The notes: a model not told the origin generated them from the sequence alone. A stretch of DNA of 64,000 nucleotides from Kribbella pratensis (GCF_004366075.1 NZ_SODU01000001.1:930001-994000); one strand, 5' to 3'; numbered from the stretch's first letter, positions 41,776-50,452 are shown. A program made the numbers and translations.

Positions 41776-42618
41776 CGGCACGCTGGGACGCCGCGGCAGG
41801 AGGCGGCGGCGGGGTTCCTCCTGGTCGATCCAGTCGAGGTCGTCGGACAGTACGGCGTCGTTCGACTTGTCGGCGTACGGATCGATCGGCGGCGGTGGCG
41901 GCGGGAGGGCGCGCAGCTTGAGCGCCACCATCGGGATCGCGAGCAGGATGCCGACCGCCATCCACGGCCAGTACTCGCGCAGCAACGGCTCGAACGACTG
42001 GAAGAACGCCTCGGTCGACGCGTCACCGACCGCGTCCATCGGCTTCCCGGTCGACTGGCTGACCAGCCGGACGGACGCGACGATGCCGAAGGACACCAGA
42101 TAGAACCCGGTCAACGGGATCCAGGACCCCACCGACCGCCAGCCGCGCTTCCAGCAGGCGACGTAGAGCAGGATCGCGAGCCCGGCGCCGACGAGCAGAC
42201 CGTTCAGCTGCCACAGCCACCGCCAGTCGGCCAGTTGCTCAGCCGGCCGCAGCGCCGTCCAGGCCACCGGCAGCGCCAGCGCGAACGCCGCGACCACCGA
42301 ACTCCTGGCGCCCAGAGCACCGAAGAACCCACCGAGAGCGCTTGCCACCAGCAACGTGACCAGCAGATCTCCGAACGGACTCCCGGTCAGCCACCACATG
42401 CCCGCGGCAACGATCAGCACGATGGGTACGGCGATCCGGATCCGCCCGATCAGCAGCCCGGCCAGCACGCCGCCGGCGAACCCACCGAGCACCACCAGAT
42501 CGATCCGCGGCGGCACGAAGTACGTCGTACCCTCCGGCAGCCCCTTCAGATACGTCGCGGAGAAGCCGCCCACGAACCAGGCGACCACCGCGGCCGGAAC
42601 CGACCACAGGTAGCGCAT
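41761..42618 (-). CDS. Polytopic membrane protein of unknown function
   Basis: A 285-residue protein with about eight hydrophobic segments spread over residues 3-225 and a cytoplasmic C-terminus rich in proline and acidic residues (LPPPPPPIDPYADKSNDA). I do not recognise the family. The ATG at 42618 fits the first hydrophobic helix. It lies 51 bp downstream of the Mur-ligase gene in the same direction and overlaps the end of the convergent peroxidase gene by 15 nt. Confidence 0.75.
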   Translation of the reverse strand: MRYLWSVPAAVVAWFVGGFSATYLKGLPEGTTYFVPPRIDLVVLGGFAGGVLAGLLIGRIRIAVPIVLIVAAGMWWLTGSPFGDLLVTLLVASALGGFFGALGARSSVVAAFALALPVAWTALRPAEQLADWRWLWQLNGLLVGAGLAILLYVACWKRGWRSVGSWIPLTGFYLVSFGIVASVRLVSQSTGKPMDAVGDASTEAFFQSFEPLLREYWPWMAVGILLAIPMVALKLRALPPPPPPIDPYADKSNDAVLSDDLDWIDQEEPRRRLLPRRPSVPSAQE

Positions 42619-42669
42619 CACACAACCCCGTTCCCACCCTGGCTGTGCCACGGAACGGCGGCGGCAGGG

Positions 42670-44364
42670 CTAGTGCTGGGCTCTCTCGACCTTGCTCTTC
42701 AAGGTCTCCGGTGTGTCGACAGTAGCTCCCTCGGACCGCAACCAGCCGTCAAGACTCGCCCGATCCTGCAGAGACATGACCGCCACCACATCGCCCGCCC
42801 GCGCCTCGGCGACCAGCGCCTGCGCCGCCGCCAGCTCGGTCGGGAACGCCGGTACGTCGTCCACGCCGACCGACGCCGCACCCTCGCGGAACACCGCCTC
42901 GAGCTCCTCCGGCGGCCGCCCTCGCAGGTAGTCGCTCTTGTGGCCGATCGCGATCCGGTCGGTCGCCCGCGCGCCCATCGCACCGAGCGTCGCGACCATG
43001 TCGTCGGCCCGGTCCCCCGGCGATCCGAGCGCCAGCATCAGCCGTCCGCCGGCCGGCCGGACGCCGTTCATGATCTCGAGCAGCGCCTCCAGCCCGGCCT
43101 CGTTGTGCGCGAGGTCGATGACGACGGTGAAGTCGCGCAGCGAGTACATGTTCATCCGGCCGGGGTTGTTCTCGTTCGGCGCGAACGAGCTCAGACCCTC
43201 GATCACGGCCGCCCGCGGCAGCCCGAGCCCGAGCGCCGCCGACGCCGCGGCCAGCGTGTTCTCGACGTTGTAGTGCGACAGGCCGGACAGCGTCATCGGT
43301 ACGTCGGCGACCTTGAGCAACGGCTCCGGGTCGCGGGACGTGTCGAGCACGGTCACGAACCCGTCCAGCACGGTCGTCGCCCGGCCGCCCTCGTCGAGCA
43401 CGGTCCGGATCGACGGCGAGTCGGGGTCGCGGGAGAACACCCAGCACTTCGCGGGCGAGCCGAGCCGCATCGCGAACGTTCGCGGGTCGTCGCCGTTCAC
43501 CACGCACCAGCCGCGCGGGCGGGTGATCTGCGTGATCACCGCCTTCACCTCGGCGAGCTGGTCCACCGTGTCGATCCCGCCCAGCCCGAGATGATCGGCG
43601 GACACATTGGTGACCACCGAGACGTCGTTGTACGCGACGCCGATCCCGCGGCGCAGGATCCCGCCGCGGGCGGTCTCGGTCACCGCGAGCTGGATGCCCG
43701 GCTGCGACAGCACCTGCCCGGCGCCGCTCGGACCGGAGAAGTCGCCGTACTTCACGAGTTCGCCGTCGAAGTACACGCCGTCGGTGCTCGACCAGCCGAC
43801 GTGCAGCCCGGCGGCGCGCCCGATATGCGCGATCATCCGCGACGTCGTGGTCTTGCCGTTCGTCCCGGTCACCGCGACCACCGGCACCTTCGGCCGCAGC
43901 GTCGGCGGCGGGTTACCCGGCGGCTCGTCCCGCACCCGGTCCCCGACGCTGTGGATCAGCTCGCTCAAATCATCAGAGTGATCAGGGCCGAACGCGTCCA
44001 GCACCTCGACGATCGCCGCCCCGAGTGCCCGCGCCCGTCCCTCGTGCGCCCACGGGAAGGCCACCACGAGCCGCCGTACGTCGGACTCCGGGCGAACCCG
44101 GACGCCGATCCGCCCGATCCCGGCCTCCCGAGCGATCCGCCGTACGACGTGACCGACGACCCGGATCGCGAACCGCTGCCGGAACCCCGACCCGATCCGC
44201 CCCGGCCGGGTGGCACCGAGCCCGATCGCCTGTGCATAGGCCTTCGCCGCCGGAGCGGGCGCGTCCGCGATCGCCGACACGTCCAGCGTCAGCTTGATCG
44301 CGGCCCGGCTGAAGTAGAGATTGGCGCCGTCGAGAACGCGGAGCTCTACCAGAGAAGTTGCCAC
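42670..44364 (-). CDS. Mur ligase-family protein resembling cyanophycin synthetase without ATP-grasp domain
   Basis: A 564-residue protein. Residues 1-165 resemble the CphA N-domain (VELRVLDGANLYFSRAAIKL against IETRVYRGPNIWSYDPAIHL of CphA here). Residue 175 onward is a Mur ligase domain very close to that of CphA: VAVTGTNGKTTTSRMIAHI, TETARGGILRRGIG and NVSADHLGLGGIDTVDQLAE. The ATP-grasp domain that lies between these two in CphA is absent. The P-loop lysine and the Mur aspartate/histidine region are intact, so ATP-dependent amide ligation is plausible; the substrate is unknown. The GTG overlaps the fabI stop by 1 nt. Confidence 0.85.
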   Translation of the reverse strand: MATSLVELRVLDGANLYFSRAAIKLTLDVSAIADAPAPAAKAYAQAIGLGATRPGRIGSGFRQRFAIRVVGHVVRRIAREAGIGRIGVRVRPESDVRRLVVAFPWAHEGRARALGAAIVEVLDAFGPDHSDDLSELIHSVGDRVRDEPPGNPPPTLRPKVPVVAVTGTNGKTTTSRMIAHIGRAAGLHVGWSSTDGVYFDGELVKYGDFSGPSGAGQVLSQPGIQLAVTETARGGILRRGIGVAYNDVSVVTNVSADHLGLGGIDTVDQLAEVKAVITQITRPRGWCVVNGDDPRTFAMRLGSPAKCWVFSRDPDSPSIRTVLDEGGRATTVLDGFVTVLDTSRDPEPLLKVADVPMTLSGLSHYNVENTLAAASAALGLGLPRAAVIEGLSSFAPNENNPGRMNMYSLRDFTVVIDLAHNEAGLEALLEIMNGVRPAGGRLMLALGSPGDRADDMVATLGAMGARATDRIAIGHKSDYLRGRPPEELEAVFREGAASVGVDDVPAFPTELAAAQALVAEARAGDVVAVMSLQDRASLDGWLRSEGATVDTPETLKSKVERAQH

Positions 44365-45140
44365 TACGCTCCCATCGCGTGGTAGCCGCCGTCGACATGC
44401 ACGATCTCGCCGGTGGTCGCGGGAAAGAAGTCACTGAGCAGGGCGACGATGGTGCGCCCGGTCGGCTCCAGGTCGGACGGGTCCCAGCCCAGCGGGGCAC
44501 GGTCCAGCCACGGCTCCTCGAACTTCTCGAAGCCCGGGATCGCCTTCGCGGCCAGGGTCTTCAGCGGGCCGGCCGACACCAGGTTGCAGCGAATGCCCTG
44601 CGCACCGAGGTCGCGCGCCAGGTACCGGTTCGTGGACTCGAGAGCGGCCTTCGCCACCCCCATCCAGTCGTACCCGGGCCACGCCACGGTCGCGTCGAAG
44701 GTCATCCCGACGACGCTGCCACCACGGCTCATCAGCGGCGCGCAGGTCACGGCAAGCGCCTTCAGGCTGTACGCCGACACGTGGACGGCCTGCGCCACGT
44801 CGTCCCACGGCCCTTCGAGGAACTTGCCGCCGAGGATCGTCTCCGGGTTGCCGTAGGCGATCGAGTGCACCACCCCGTCCAGCCCGTCGACGTGCTCACG
44901 GACGGCGTCCGGCAGCGCGGCCAGGTGCTCCGCGTTCGTGACGTCGAGCTCCAGCACCGGAGGCTCGGTCGGCAGCCGTTTCGCGATCCGCTTGGTGATG
45001 CTCAGCGCGCGGCCGAAGTTCGAGATCAGCACGGTGGCGCCTTGTTCCTGCGCCACCTTGGCCGTGGCGAAGCCGATCGACGAGTCGAGGGTGACTCCGG
45101 CGACCAGGATCCGCTTGCCGTCGAGGATGCCCACCGGCAT
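44364..45140 (-). CDS. fabI: Enoyl-[acyl-carrier-protein] reductase (NADH), FabI/InhA type
   Basis: A 258-residue enoyl reductase. The N-terminus GILDGKRILVAGVTLDSSIG is the InhA-like nucleotide-binding pattern, and the catalytic tyrosine-lysine pair is in WPGYDWMGVAKAALES (YxxMxxxK). It completes each cycle of fatty acid synthesis. It follows fabG by 24 bp, the same order as mabA-inhA of mycobacteria. The Mur-ligase gene is coupled downstream. Confidence 0.95.
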   Translation of the reverse strand: MPVGILDGKRILVAGVTLDSSIGFATAKVAQEQGATVLISNFGRALSITKRIAKRLPTEPPVLELDVTNAEHLAALPDAVREHVDGLDGVVHSIAYGNPETILGGKFLEGPWDDVAQAVHVSAYSLKALAVTCAPLMSRGGSVVGMTFDATVAWPGYDWMGVAKAALESTNRYLARDLGAQGIRCNLVSAGPLKTLAAKAIPGFEKFEEPWLDRAPLGWDPSDLEPTGRTIVALLSDFFPATTGEIVHVDGGYHAMGA

Positions 45141-45164
45141 TCCCTTTCTAGAGTGACTGTGTTT

Positions 45165-45869
45165 TCAGTTGCCCATGCCGATGCCGCCGTCGACCGGGAT
45201 CACCGCGCCGGTGATGTAGCCGGCCTCCTCCGACGACAGCCACCGGACCGCGTTCGCGATCTCCTCGGTCAGGCCGAAGCGACCGAGCGGGATCTGGCTC
45301 AGGTACTGCTTCTGGGTCTCCTCCGGCAGGACCGCGGTCATGTCGGTCTCCACGAAGCCGGGCGCGACCACGTTCGCGGTGATGCCGCGGCTGCCCAGCT
45401 CGCGGGCGATCGAGCGCGCCATGCCGATCAGGCCGGACTTGCTCGCCGCGTAGTTCACCTGGCCCGGCGAGCCGAGCAGGCCGACCACCGAGGAGATGAA
45501 CACGATCCGGCCCTTGCGCAGCCGCAGCATGCCCTTCGCGGCCCGCCGGGCGACCCGGAACGAGCCGGTGAGGTTGGTCTCGATCACCGAGTCCCAGTCG
45601 TCGTCGGACATCCGCAGCAGCAGCGTGTCGCGGGTGATGCCGGCGTTCGCCACCAGCACCTCGACCGGCCCGTGCTGCTCCGCGATCGTGTCGAAGGCGG
45701 CGTCGACCTGTTCCTGGTCGGTGATGTCGCACTTCACGCCGAGGAAGCCCTCCGGCGGCGGGCTGGTGTTGTACGTGACAGCGACCTGGTCGCCCGCCTC
45801 CTTGAACGCGGTCGCGATCGCCAGTCCGATCCCCCGGCTACCGCCGGTCACCAACACAGACCTACCCAC
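45165..45869 (-). CDS. fabG: 3-oxoacyl-[acyl-carrier-protein] reductase
   Basis: A 234-residue short-chain dehydrogenase with VLVTGGSRGIGLAIATAF, LVANAGITRD, the catalytic serine in VFISSVVGLLG and YxxxK in VNYAASKSGLIGMARS. It matches MabA/FabG1 and reduces 3-oxoacyl-ACP. The GTG at 45869 has GGAGCG upstream. It heads the fabG-fabI operon. The 76 bp to the convergent-side dodecin stop show no strong structure. Confidence 0.94.
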   Translation of the reverse strand: MGRSVLVTGGSRGIGLAIATAFKEAGDQVAVTYNTSPPPEGFLGVKCDITDQEQVDAAFDTIAEQHGPVEVLVANAGITRDTLLLRMSDDDWDSVIETNLTGSFRVARRAAKGMLRLRKGRIVFISSVVGLLGSPGQVNYAASKSGLIGMARSIARELGSRGITANVVAPGFVETDMTAVLPEETQKQYLSQIPLGRFGLTEEIANAVRWLSSEEAGYITGAVIPVDGGIGMGN

Positions 45870-45945
45870 AAGCGCTCCTCACATCGTCGACGGAGGAACG
45901 CTATCCCACCGGGCGGAGTGCTTCTGACTTAGAGGTCGCAACCTC

Positions 45946-46158
45946 TCAGGAGTCTTCGAGGCGGAAGCCGACCTTCATGGTCACCTGGTAGTGGTCGATC
46001 TGGTTGTCCTCGATGTGGCCGCGGATCTCGCTGACCTCGAACCAGTCGAGGTGCCGCAGGGTCTCGCCGGCCCTGGCGATGCCGTTCGTGATCGCCTGGT
46101 TGAGGCCCTCTTTCGAGGTGCCCACGATCTCTGTCACCCGGTAGGTGCGATCGGTCAT
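45946..46158 (-). CDS. Dodecin
   Basis: A 70-residue protein with the complete dodecin sequence pattern: YRVTEIVGTSKEGLNQAITN, then LDWFEVSEIRGHIEDNQIDH, including the flavin-stacking tryptophan of DWFEV and the glutamine-histidine region. Twelve copies form a hollow shell that stores flavin or flavin-CoA compounds. It diverges from the DUF3099 gene. Confidence 0.95.
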   Translation of the reverse strand: MTDRTYRVTEIVGTSKEGLNQAITNGIARAGETLRHLDWFEVSEIRGHIEDNQIDHYQVTMKVGFRLEDS

Positions 46159-46231
46159 GACGAACCTCTCTCCATCCGGCTGCGCCCGAACGCGCGGCGC
46201 GGCGTACCGTTGCTATTGGTGAGGAGGATAG

Positions 46232-46615
46232 ATGTCGAAACGCCATGAGCGGAGCGACGCGACGGTCGTCTCGGTGACGAGTGCGCAGCCGGGCCGGTCC
46301 GAGGATCTGGACAGCCGGATCGTGCGCTACGCCTGGATGATGTCGATCCGGATCGTCTGTTTCGTCCTCGCCGTCGTCACCCCGTCCCCGTGGCGCTGGC
46401 TTTTCGTGGTCGCAGCAATCGCCCTGCCGTACTTCGCGGTGGTGCTGGCGAACGCCCATCGGTCCGCGACGACGCCCGCCGCGGAGCCGTACGTGGCGCC
46501 CGCGAGGCCCGCGATCGGGGACCGTCCGACGGTCGTCGTACCGGCCGACAGCGACACCCCTCGGGACACTTCTCGGGACACTTCTCAGGACCGTCCGGCC
46601 GACACCGAAAAGTGA
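46232..46615 (+). CDS. DUF3099-family small membrane protein
   Basis: A 127-residue protein with two membrane helices (about residues 36-52 and 55-73) preceded by a conserved SRIVRYAWMMSIRIVCFVLA segment, the DUF3099 pattern. The C-terminal tail is hydrophilic with repeated DTSRDTSQD units. GAGGAGG lies 5 nt before the ATG. Function unknown; the family is restricted to actinobacteria and lies near SURF1 and moaA in several of them to my recollection. Confidence 0.85.
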   Translation: MSKRHERSDATVVSVTSAQPGRSEDLDSRIVRYAWMMSIRIVCFVLAVVTPSPWRWLFVVAAIALPYFAVVLANAHRSATTPAAEPYVAPARPAIGDRPTVVVPADSDTPRDTSRDTSQDRPADTEK

Positions 46616-46703
46616 TCTTGGCCGGGACTGGAAAACTTGGACTGATCCGTGTCAGAATCTCCCGCGTGCCTTGAAGTTCATGAGTGGAATTCAGGGACTT
46701 GAT

Positions 46704-46743
46704 GCGGCGTCGGACGGCTCCCCCCGTGGCTGTCCGACGTCGC
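46704..46743. terminator. Hairpin terminator after the DUF3099 gene
   Basis: CGTCGGAC (46708-46715) pairs with GTCCGACG (46732-46739), extended by GCG/CGC at the outside, with a 16-nt loop. TTCATTTT follows on the plus strand. The rest of the 190-bp gap before the next gene is AT-richer than its surroundings (46750-46790) and probably holds the promoter of the small zinc protein. Confidence 0.7.
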
Positions 46744-46805
46744 TTCATTTTGCCCAGGCTATTGATTATTGAGGCATCAGGAATGCAGAGGAATGACACC
46801 CGCGG

Positions 46806-47027
46806 ATGACCGAAGAAGCCGCACCGACTGCACCGGCCCTGCCGACCACCTGCTCCGCCAGGGGCTGCGGGAACCCTGCTACCTGGGCGCTGCTGTGGAA
46901 CAACCCGAAGATCCACACTCCCGACCGGCGTAAGACCTGGCTGGCCTGTGACGAACACAAGGACAGCTTGTCCGACTTCCTCGACCGGAGGTCATTCCTG
47001 CGCGAGGTCGAGCCATTCAGCGCATGA
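46806..47027 (+). CDS. Small cysteine-containing protein, probable zinc binding
   Basis: A 73-residue protein with CSARGCGNPATWALLWNNPK near residue 16 and ACDEHKDSLSDFLDRRSF near residue 48. The two cysteines of the first motif with C and H of the second could form one zinc site. Related short proteins occur in actinobacteria, sometimes misnamed acetone carboxylase. It is convergent with moaA and ends 71 bp before it. Function unknown. Confidence 0.75.
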   Translation: MTEEAAPTAPALPTTCSARGCGNPATWALLWNNPKIHTPDRRKTWLACDEHKDSLSDFLDRRSFLREVEPFSA

Positions 47028-47098
47028 CGTTGTTTTGACGACGAGCTCGCCCGGGTGGCTAGCGAAAAACTGCATTTCCGGATTGGGCCGGTATGCGC

Positions 47099-48133
47099 TC
47101 AACCGCCGATCGCGGACATCGGGCGGGACGGTTGCAGGAAGCTCGGGTCGTTGATGCCGTGACCCGGAAGTTTGTTGAGCATCGCACGACGCCAGCGGTC
47201 GGCCAGTTCGGCGTCGTCGGCCCCGGCCCGCAGCGCGGTCCGCAGATCGGACTCGGTGCGCGCGAACAAGCAGTCCCGGACCTGCCCGTCGGCGGTCAGC
47301 CGGACGCGGTCGCAGTCGCCGCAGAACGGGCGCGTGACGGACGCGATGATGCCGACGGTCTGCGGTCCGCCGTCGACCAGGAACGACTCGGCCGGCGCAC
47401 TCCCCCGCTTCGACGCGTCGTCCGGCGTCAGGTGGAACCGCTCGGTGAGCATGCCGAGAATCTCGTCCGCGGTGATCATCGTCGACCGGTCCCAGCCGTG
47501 CTGCGCGTCCAGCGGCATCTGCTCGATGAACCGCAGTTCGTAGCCGCGCTCGAGGCAGAACTCCAGCAATTGCGGCGCACCCGAGTCATTCACGCCGCGC
47601 ATGAGGACCGCATTGACCTTCACCGGCGTCAGACCGGCGTCGTGCGCGGCCTCCAGCCCGGCAATCACGTCCTGCAGACGGTCCCGCCGGGTCATTTTCT
47701 TGAACGTTTCCTGGTCGACCGTGTCGAGGCTCACATTCACCCGGTCCAGGCCGGCGTCCTTCAGCGCGACAGCCTGCCGCGCGAGGCCGATCCCGTTGGT
47801 CGTCAGCGACACCTCGGGGCGCGGCGCGAGGTCCGTCGTACGGCGAACGATGTCGACCAGGCCGCGCCGGAGCAGTGGTTCGCCGCCGGTGAAGCGGATC
47901 TCGTGCACGCCCAGGTGCGTGACCGCGACCGACACCAGGCGGACGACCTCGTCGTCGGTGAGCAGTTCGGGCTTCGCGAGCCAGTCCAGGCCCTCTTCCG
48001 GCATGCAGTACGTGCAGCGCAGGTTGCAACGGTCCGTGAGCGACACCCGCAGGTCGGTCGCGGTCCGGCCGTAGCGGTCCGCCAGACCGGTTCGCGTCCC
48101 GTCCTGGATCATCGCCGCCTGGATCGTCGTCAC
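47099..48133 (-). CDS. moaA: GTP 3',8-cyclase (molybdenum cofactor biosynthesis MoaA)
   Basis: A 344-residue radical SAM enzyme. The N-terminal cluster motif CxxxCxxC is in LTDRCNLRCTYCMPEEGLDW, and the C-terminal cluster is VTRPFCGDCDRVRLTADGQV with a third cysteine in RDCLF. The last residues end SAIGG, with the double-glycine-like C-terminal tail typical of MoaA. It converts GTP into cyclic pyranopterin precursor. The GTG at 48133 follows GGGGGC; an ATG at 48112 is possible. No moaC, moaE or mog gene is adjacent, so it stands alone. Confidence 0.95.
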   Translation of the reverse strand: MTTIQAAMIQDGTRTGLADRYGRTATDLRVSLTDRCNLRCTYCMPEEGLDWLAKPELLTDDEVVRLVSVAVTHLGVHEIRFTGGEPLLRRGLVDIVRRTTDLAPRPEVSLTTNGIGLARQAVALKDAGLDRVNVSLDTVDQETFKKMTRRDRLQDVIAGLEAAHDAGLTPVKVNAVLMRGVNDSGAPQLLEFCLERGYELRFIEQMPLDAQHGWDRSTMITADEILGMLTERFHLTPDDASKRGSAPAESFLVDGGPQTVGIIASVTRPFCGDCDRVRLTADGQVRDCLFARTESDLRTALRAGADDAELADRWRRAMLNKLPGHGINDPSFLQPSRPMSAIGG

Positions 48134-48190
48134 GCCCCCAGCGTACGTGCCGCGCGTCGGCGGTTTCAGGGGATGGCTTAAGTTCGAGAC

Positions 48191-48976
48191 GTGGGTCGTC
48201 TCCTGAACCTCCGTTGGATCGTCGCCGCGCTGGGTGTACTGGTGCTCGCCGGCGTCTGCGTGCAGCTCGGTCGCTGGCAGCTGCACCGCCTCGATGAACG
48301 TAAGGCCCGCAACGAGGTGACCCGGACCAACCTGGCCGCCCCGGCGGCCCCGATCGACCAGATCCTCGGTCCGCCGGGCGTCGTCGGCGACCAGCACGCC
48401 TGGCGCACAGTCGTCGTCAAGGGCCGGTACGACGCCTCGAAGCAGGTCGTCCTGAAGTACCGCAACGTCCAGGACAAGCCCGGCTTCGAGATCGTCACGC
48501 CGCTCGTCCTCGCGGACGGGAAGGCGGTGCTGGTCGACCGCGGATTCCTGGCCCGGCAGAGCTCGGAGCTGATGCCGCTGCACGTCCCCGCCGTCCCGGC
48601 CGGCGAGGTGACCGTGACTGGCCGCCTGCAGCGCAGCGAACGCGGCGGCCACACCAACGGCGGAACGCCGGACGACGGTACTGCGCGACTCATCAACGGC
48701 CCGGACTACGCGAAGGTGCTCGGGCTGGACCTGTACGACGGCTACGTCACCGTGGACAAGCAGGAACCGGCGAACGACCCGGCGTTCGGCTCGTTCCCCG
48801 GTCCGGAGATCGACGACGGGCCGCACTTCTTCTACGCGTTGCAGTGGTTCTTCTTCGCGCTGCTCGCCCTCGGTGGGCTCGTCTACTTCTCCCGGCAGCA
48901 GGTGACCGACAAGTCCGCGGAACAGCAGGCCGAAGCCGTCGAACGACCCGAGGCCCGCGCCGGAGCGCCGGACTGA
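48191..48976 (+). CDS. SURF1-family cytochrome oxidase biogenesis protein
   Basis: A 261-residue protein with membrane helices at about residues 8-27 and 222-240 flanking an extracytoplasmic SURF1 domain (LGRWQLHRLDERKARNE, KGRYDASKQVVLKYR, LVDRGFLAR). SURF1 aids haem-a insertion into cytochrome c oxidase. TAAGTT at 48179-48184 lies 6 nt before the GTG, so the message is probably leaderless. It diverges from moaA across a 57-bp gap. Confidence 0.92.
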   Translation: MGRLLNLRWIVAALGVLVLAGVCVQLGRWQLHRLDERKARNEVTRTNLAAPAAPIDQILGPPGVVGDQHAWRTVVVKGRYDASKQVVLKYRNVQDKPGFEIVTPLVLADGKAVLVDRGFLARQSSELMPLHVPAVPAGEVTVTGRLQRSERGGHTNGGTPDDGTARLINGPDYAKVLGLDLYDGYVTVDKQEPANDPAFGSFPGPEIDDGPHFFYALQWFFFALLALGGLVYFSRQQVTDKSAEQQAEAVERPEARAGAPD

Positions 48977-49068
48977 GGACTGCCGGTACTGCTCGTTGCC
49001 TTGCGCAACGACGGTTCTTGCCGTGGGCACGAGATGCGCCGCGCAGTGCGGTGGGGCAGGATGGTGTT

Positions 49069-49842
49069 GTGGACCTCGGACTGCGTGATCGCACCTACAT
49101 CGTCACCGGCGCGAGTGCCGGACTCGGCTTCGCCACTGCCAAGGCGCTGGCCGCCGAAGGCGCCCGGCTCGTGATCTCGAGCCGCAACGAGGAGTCGATC
49201 GCGCGCGCCGCGGCCGAACTGAACGCGTTGCCAGGGCCCGGCGGGAACGTCGTCGGGATTTCCGTCGACAACGCCGACCCGGACAGCGCGGAGCGGCTGG
49301 CCGCGACCGCGATCGCCAAGTGGGGCGAGCTGCACGGCGCGCTGATCAGCGTCGGCGGACCGCGGGCCGGGACCGCGCTGGACACCGACGAGGAGGACTG
49401 GCGGTCGGCGTTCGACAGCGTGTTCCTCGGCGGGTTGCGGATCGCGCGCGCGGTCGCCCGGGCCGGCGCCGAGGACACCTCGATCGCGTTCGTGCTCTCC
49501 TCGTCGGTGAAGTCCCCGATCGCCGGACTGGCGATCTCGAACGGTCTCCGGCCCGGCCTCGCGATGGTGGCGAAGACGCTCGCCGACGAGCTCGGACCGA
49601 ACGGGATGCGGGTGAACGGCCTGATGCCGGGCCGGATCGCGACCGACCGCCTCAAGGAGCTCGACGGCAAGTCGGGGGACCCCGAAGCCGCCCGGCGTGC
49701 GTCCGAGAAAACCATCCCGCTGCGCCGTTACGGCTCGCCCGACGAGTTCGGCCGGGTCGCCGCGTTCGTCCTCTCCCCCGCTGCGTCGTACGTCACCGGC
49801 GCCATCATCCCGATCGACGGCGGCGCCCTCCGCACGTTCTGA
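49069..49842 (+). CDS. SDR-family oxidoreductase with altered catalytic site
   Basis: A 257-residue Rossmann-fold short-chain dehydrogenase with YIVTGASAGLGFATAKALAA and the C-terminal VTGAIIPIDGG. The active-site region reads VLSSSVKSPIAGLAISNGLR, so serine is present but the YxxxK tyrosine and lysine are missing. A small SDR subgroup with SNGLRPGL instead of YxxxK exists; activity is uncertain. The GTG at 49069 gives the usual N-terminus. It ends 18 bp before a terminator hairpin. Confidence 0.87.
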   Translation: MDLGLRDRTYIVTGASAGLGFATAKALAAEGARLVISSRNEESIARAAAELNALPGPGGNVVGISVDNADPDSAERLAATAIAKWGELHGALISVGGPRAGTALDTDEEDWRSAFDSVFLGGLRIARAVARAGAEDTSIAFVLSSSVKSPIAGLAISNGLRPGLAMVAKTLADELGPNGMRVNGLMPGRIATDRLKELDGKSGDPEAARRASEKTIPLRRYGSPDEFGRVAAFVLSPAASYVTGAIIPIDGGALRTF

Positions 49843-49860
49843 CCCGTTGCCCCCGCGGTT

Positions 49861-49899
49861 GGAGGGTTGCCCCCTGAGATTTTCGGGGGGCAACCCTCC
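49861..49899. terminator. Bidirectional terminator between SDR and AhpD-like genes
   Basis: GGAGGGTTGCCCCC (49861-49874) pairs perfectly with GGGGGCAACCCTCC (49886-49899), with an AT-rich loop. It sits between convergent stop codons at 49842 and 49915. Confidence 0.85.
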
Positions 49900-49914
49900 A
49901 GTTCAGTGGGCAGG

Positions 49915-50388
49915 TCAGCCCCACTGGCCGGGGACGTAGTCGCCTGCGGGCTGCTGGGTGATGACGTTCAGGCGGTTCCAGGTGTTGATGCCGGCGATTA
50001 CCGCGACCAGGGCGCCCAACTGCTCCTCGTTGTAGTGCTTGGTGGCGTTCAGCCACACGTCGTCGGAGACTCCGCCGGCGGCGTCGGCGATCCGGGTGCC
50101 GGCCTCCGCCAGCGCGAGCGCGGCGCGTTCGGCCTCGGTGTAGACGGTGGCTTCACGCCACGTCGCGACGAGGTTGATCCGGACCGGGGTCTCGCCGTGG
50201 TGCGCGAGATCCTTCGAGTGCATGTCGACGCAATAGGCGCAGCCGTTGATCTGGCTGACCCGTAGCTCGACCAGCTCGAGCGTGGTCAATGGGACCCCGA
50301 CGGTGGTCGCGACCCGGGCCGCGCTGTTCAGGTGCTTGATGAACTTGGTGAGGACGGGGTTGGTGAACAGGTCCAGACGAGCGTCCAT
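49915..50388 (-). CDS. Carboxymuconolactone decarboxylase/AhpD-like protein
   Basis: A 157-residue all-helical protein of the CMD family. The redox CxxC with its trailing histidine is in VSQINGCAYCVDMHSKDLAH near residue 52, the AhpD-type alkylhydroperoxidase motif, and not the residues of true carboxymuconolactone decarboxylase. It probably acts as a thiol-dependent peroxidase or peroxidase partner. A gap of 64 bp separates it from the LigD-like gene on the same strand. Confidence 0.9.
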   Translation of the reverse strand: MDARLDLFTNPVLTKFIKHLNSAARVATTVGVPLTTLELVELRVSQINGCAYCVDMHSKDLAHHGETPVRINLVATWREATVYTEAERAALALAEAGTRIADAAGGVSDDVWLNATKHYNEEQLGALVAVIAGINTWNRLNVITQQPAGDYVPGQWG

Positions 50389-50452
50389 AACAGGTGTCTC
50401 TCCTTGCGAATGAGCGTTTGACACCCATCCGACGAGACGGCCCTGCAAAGTG

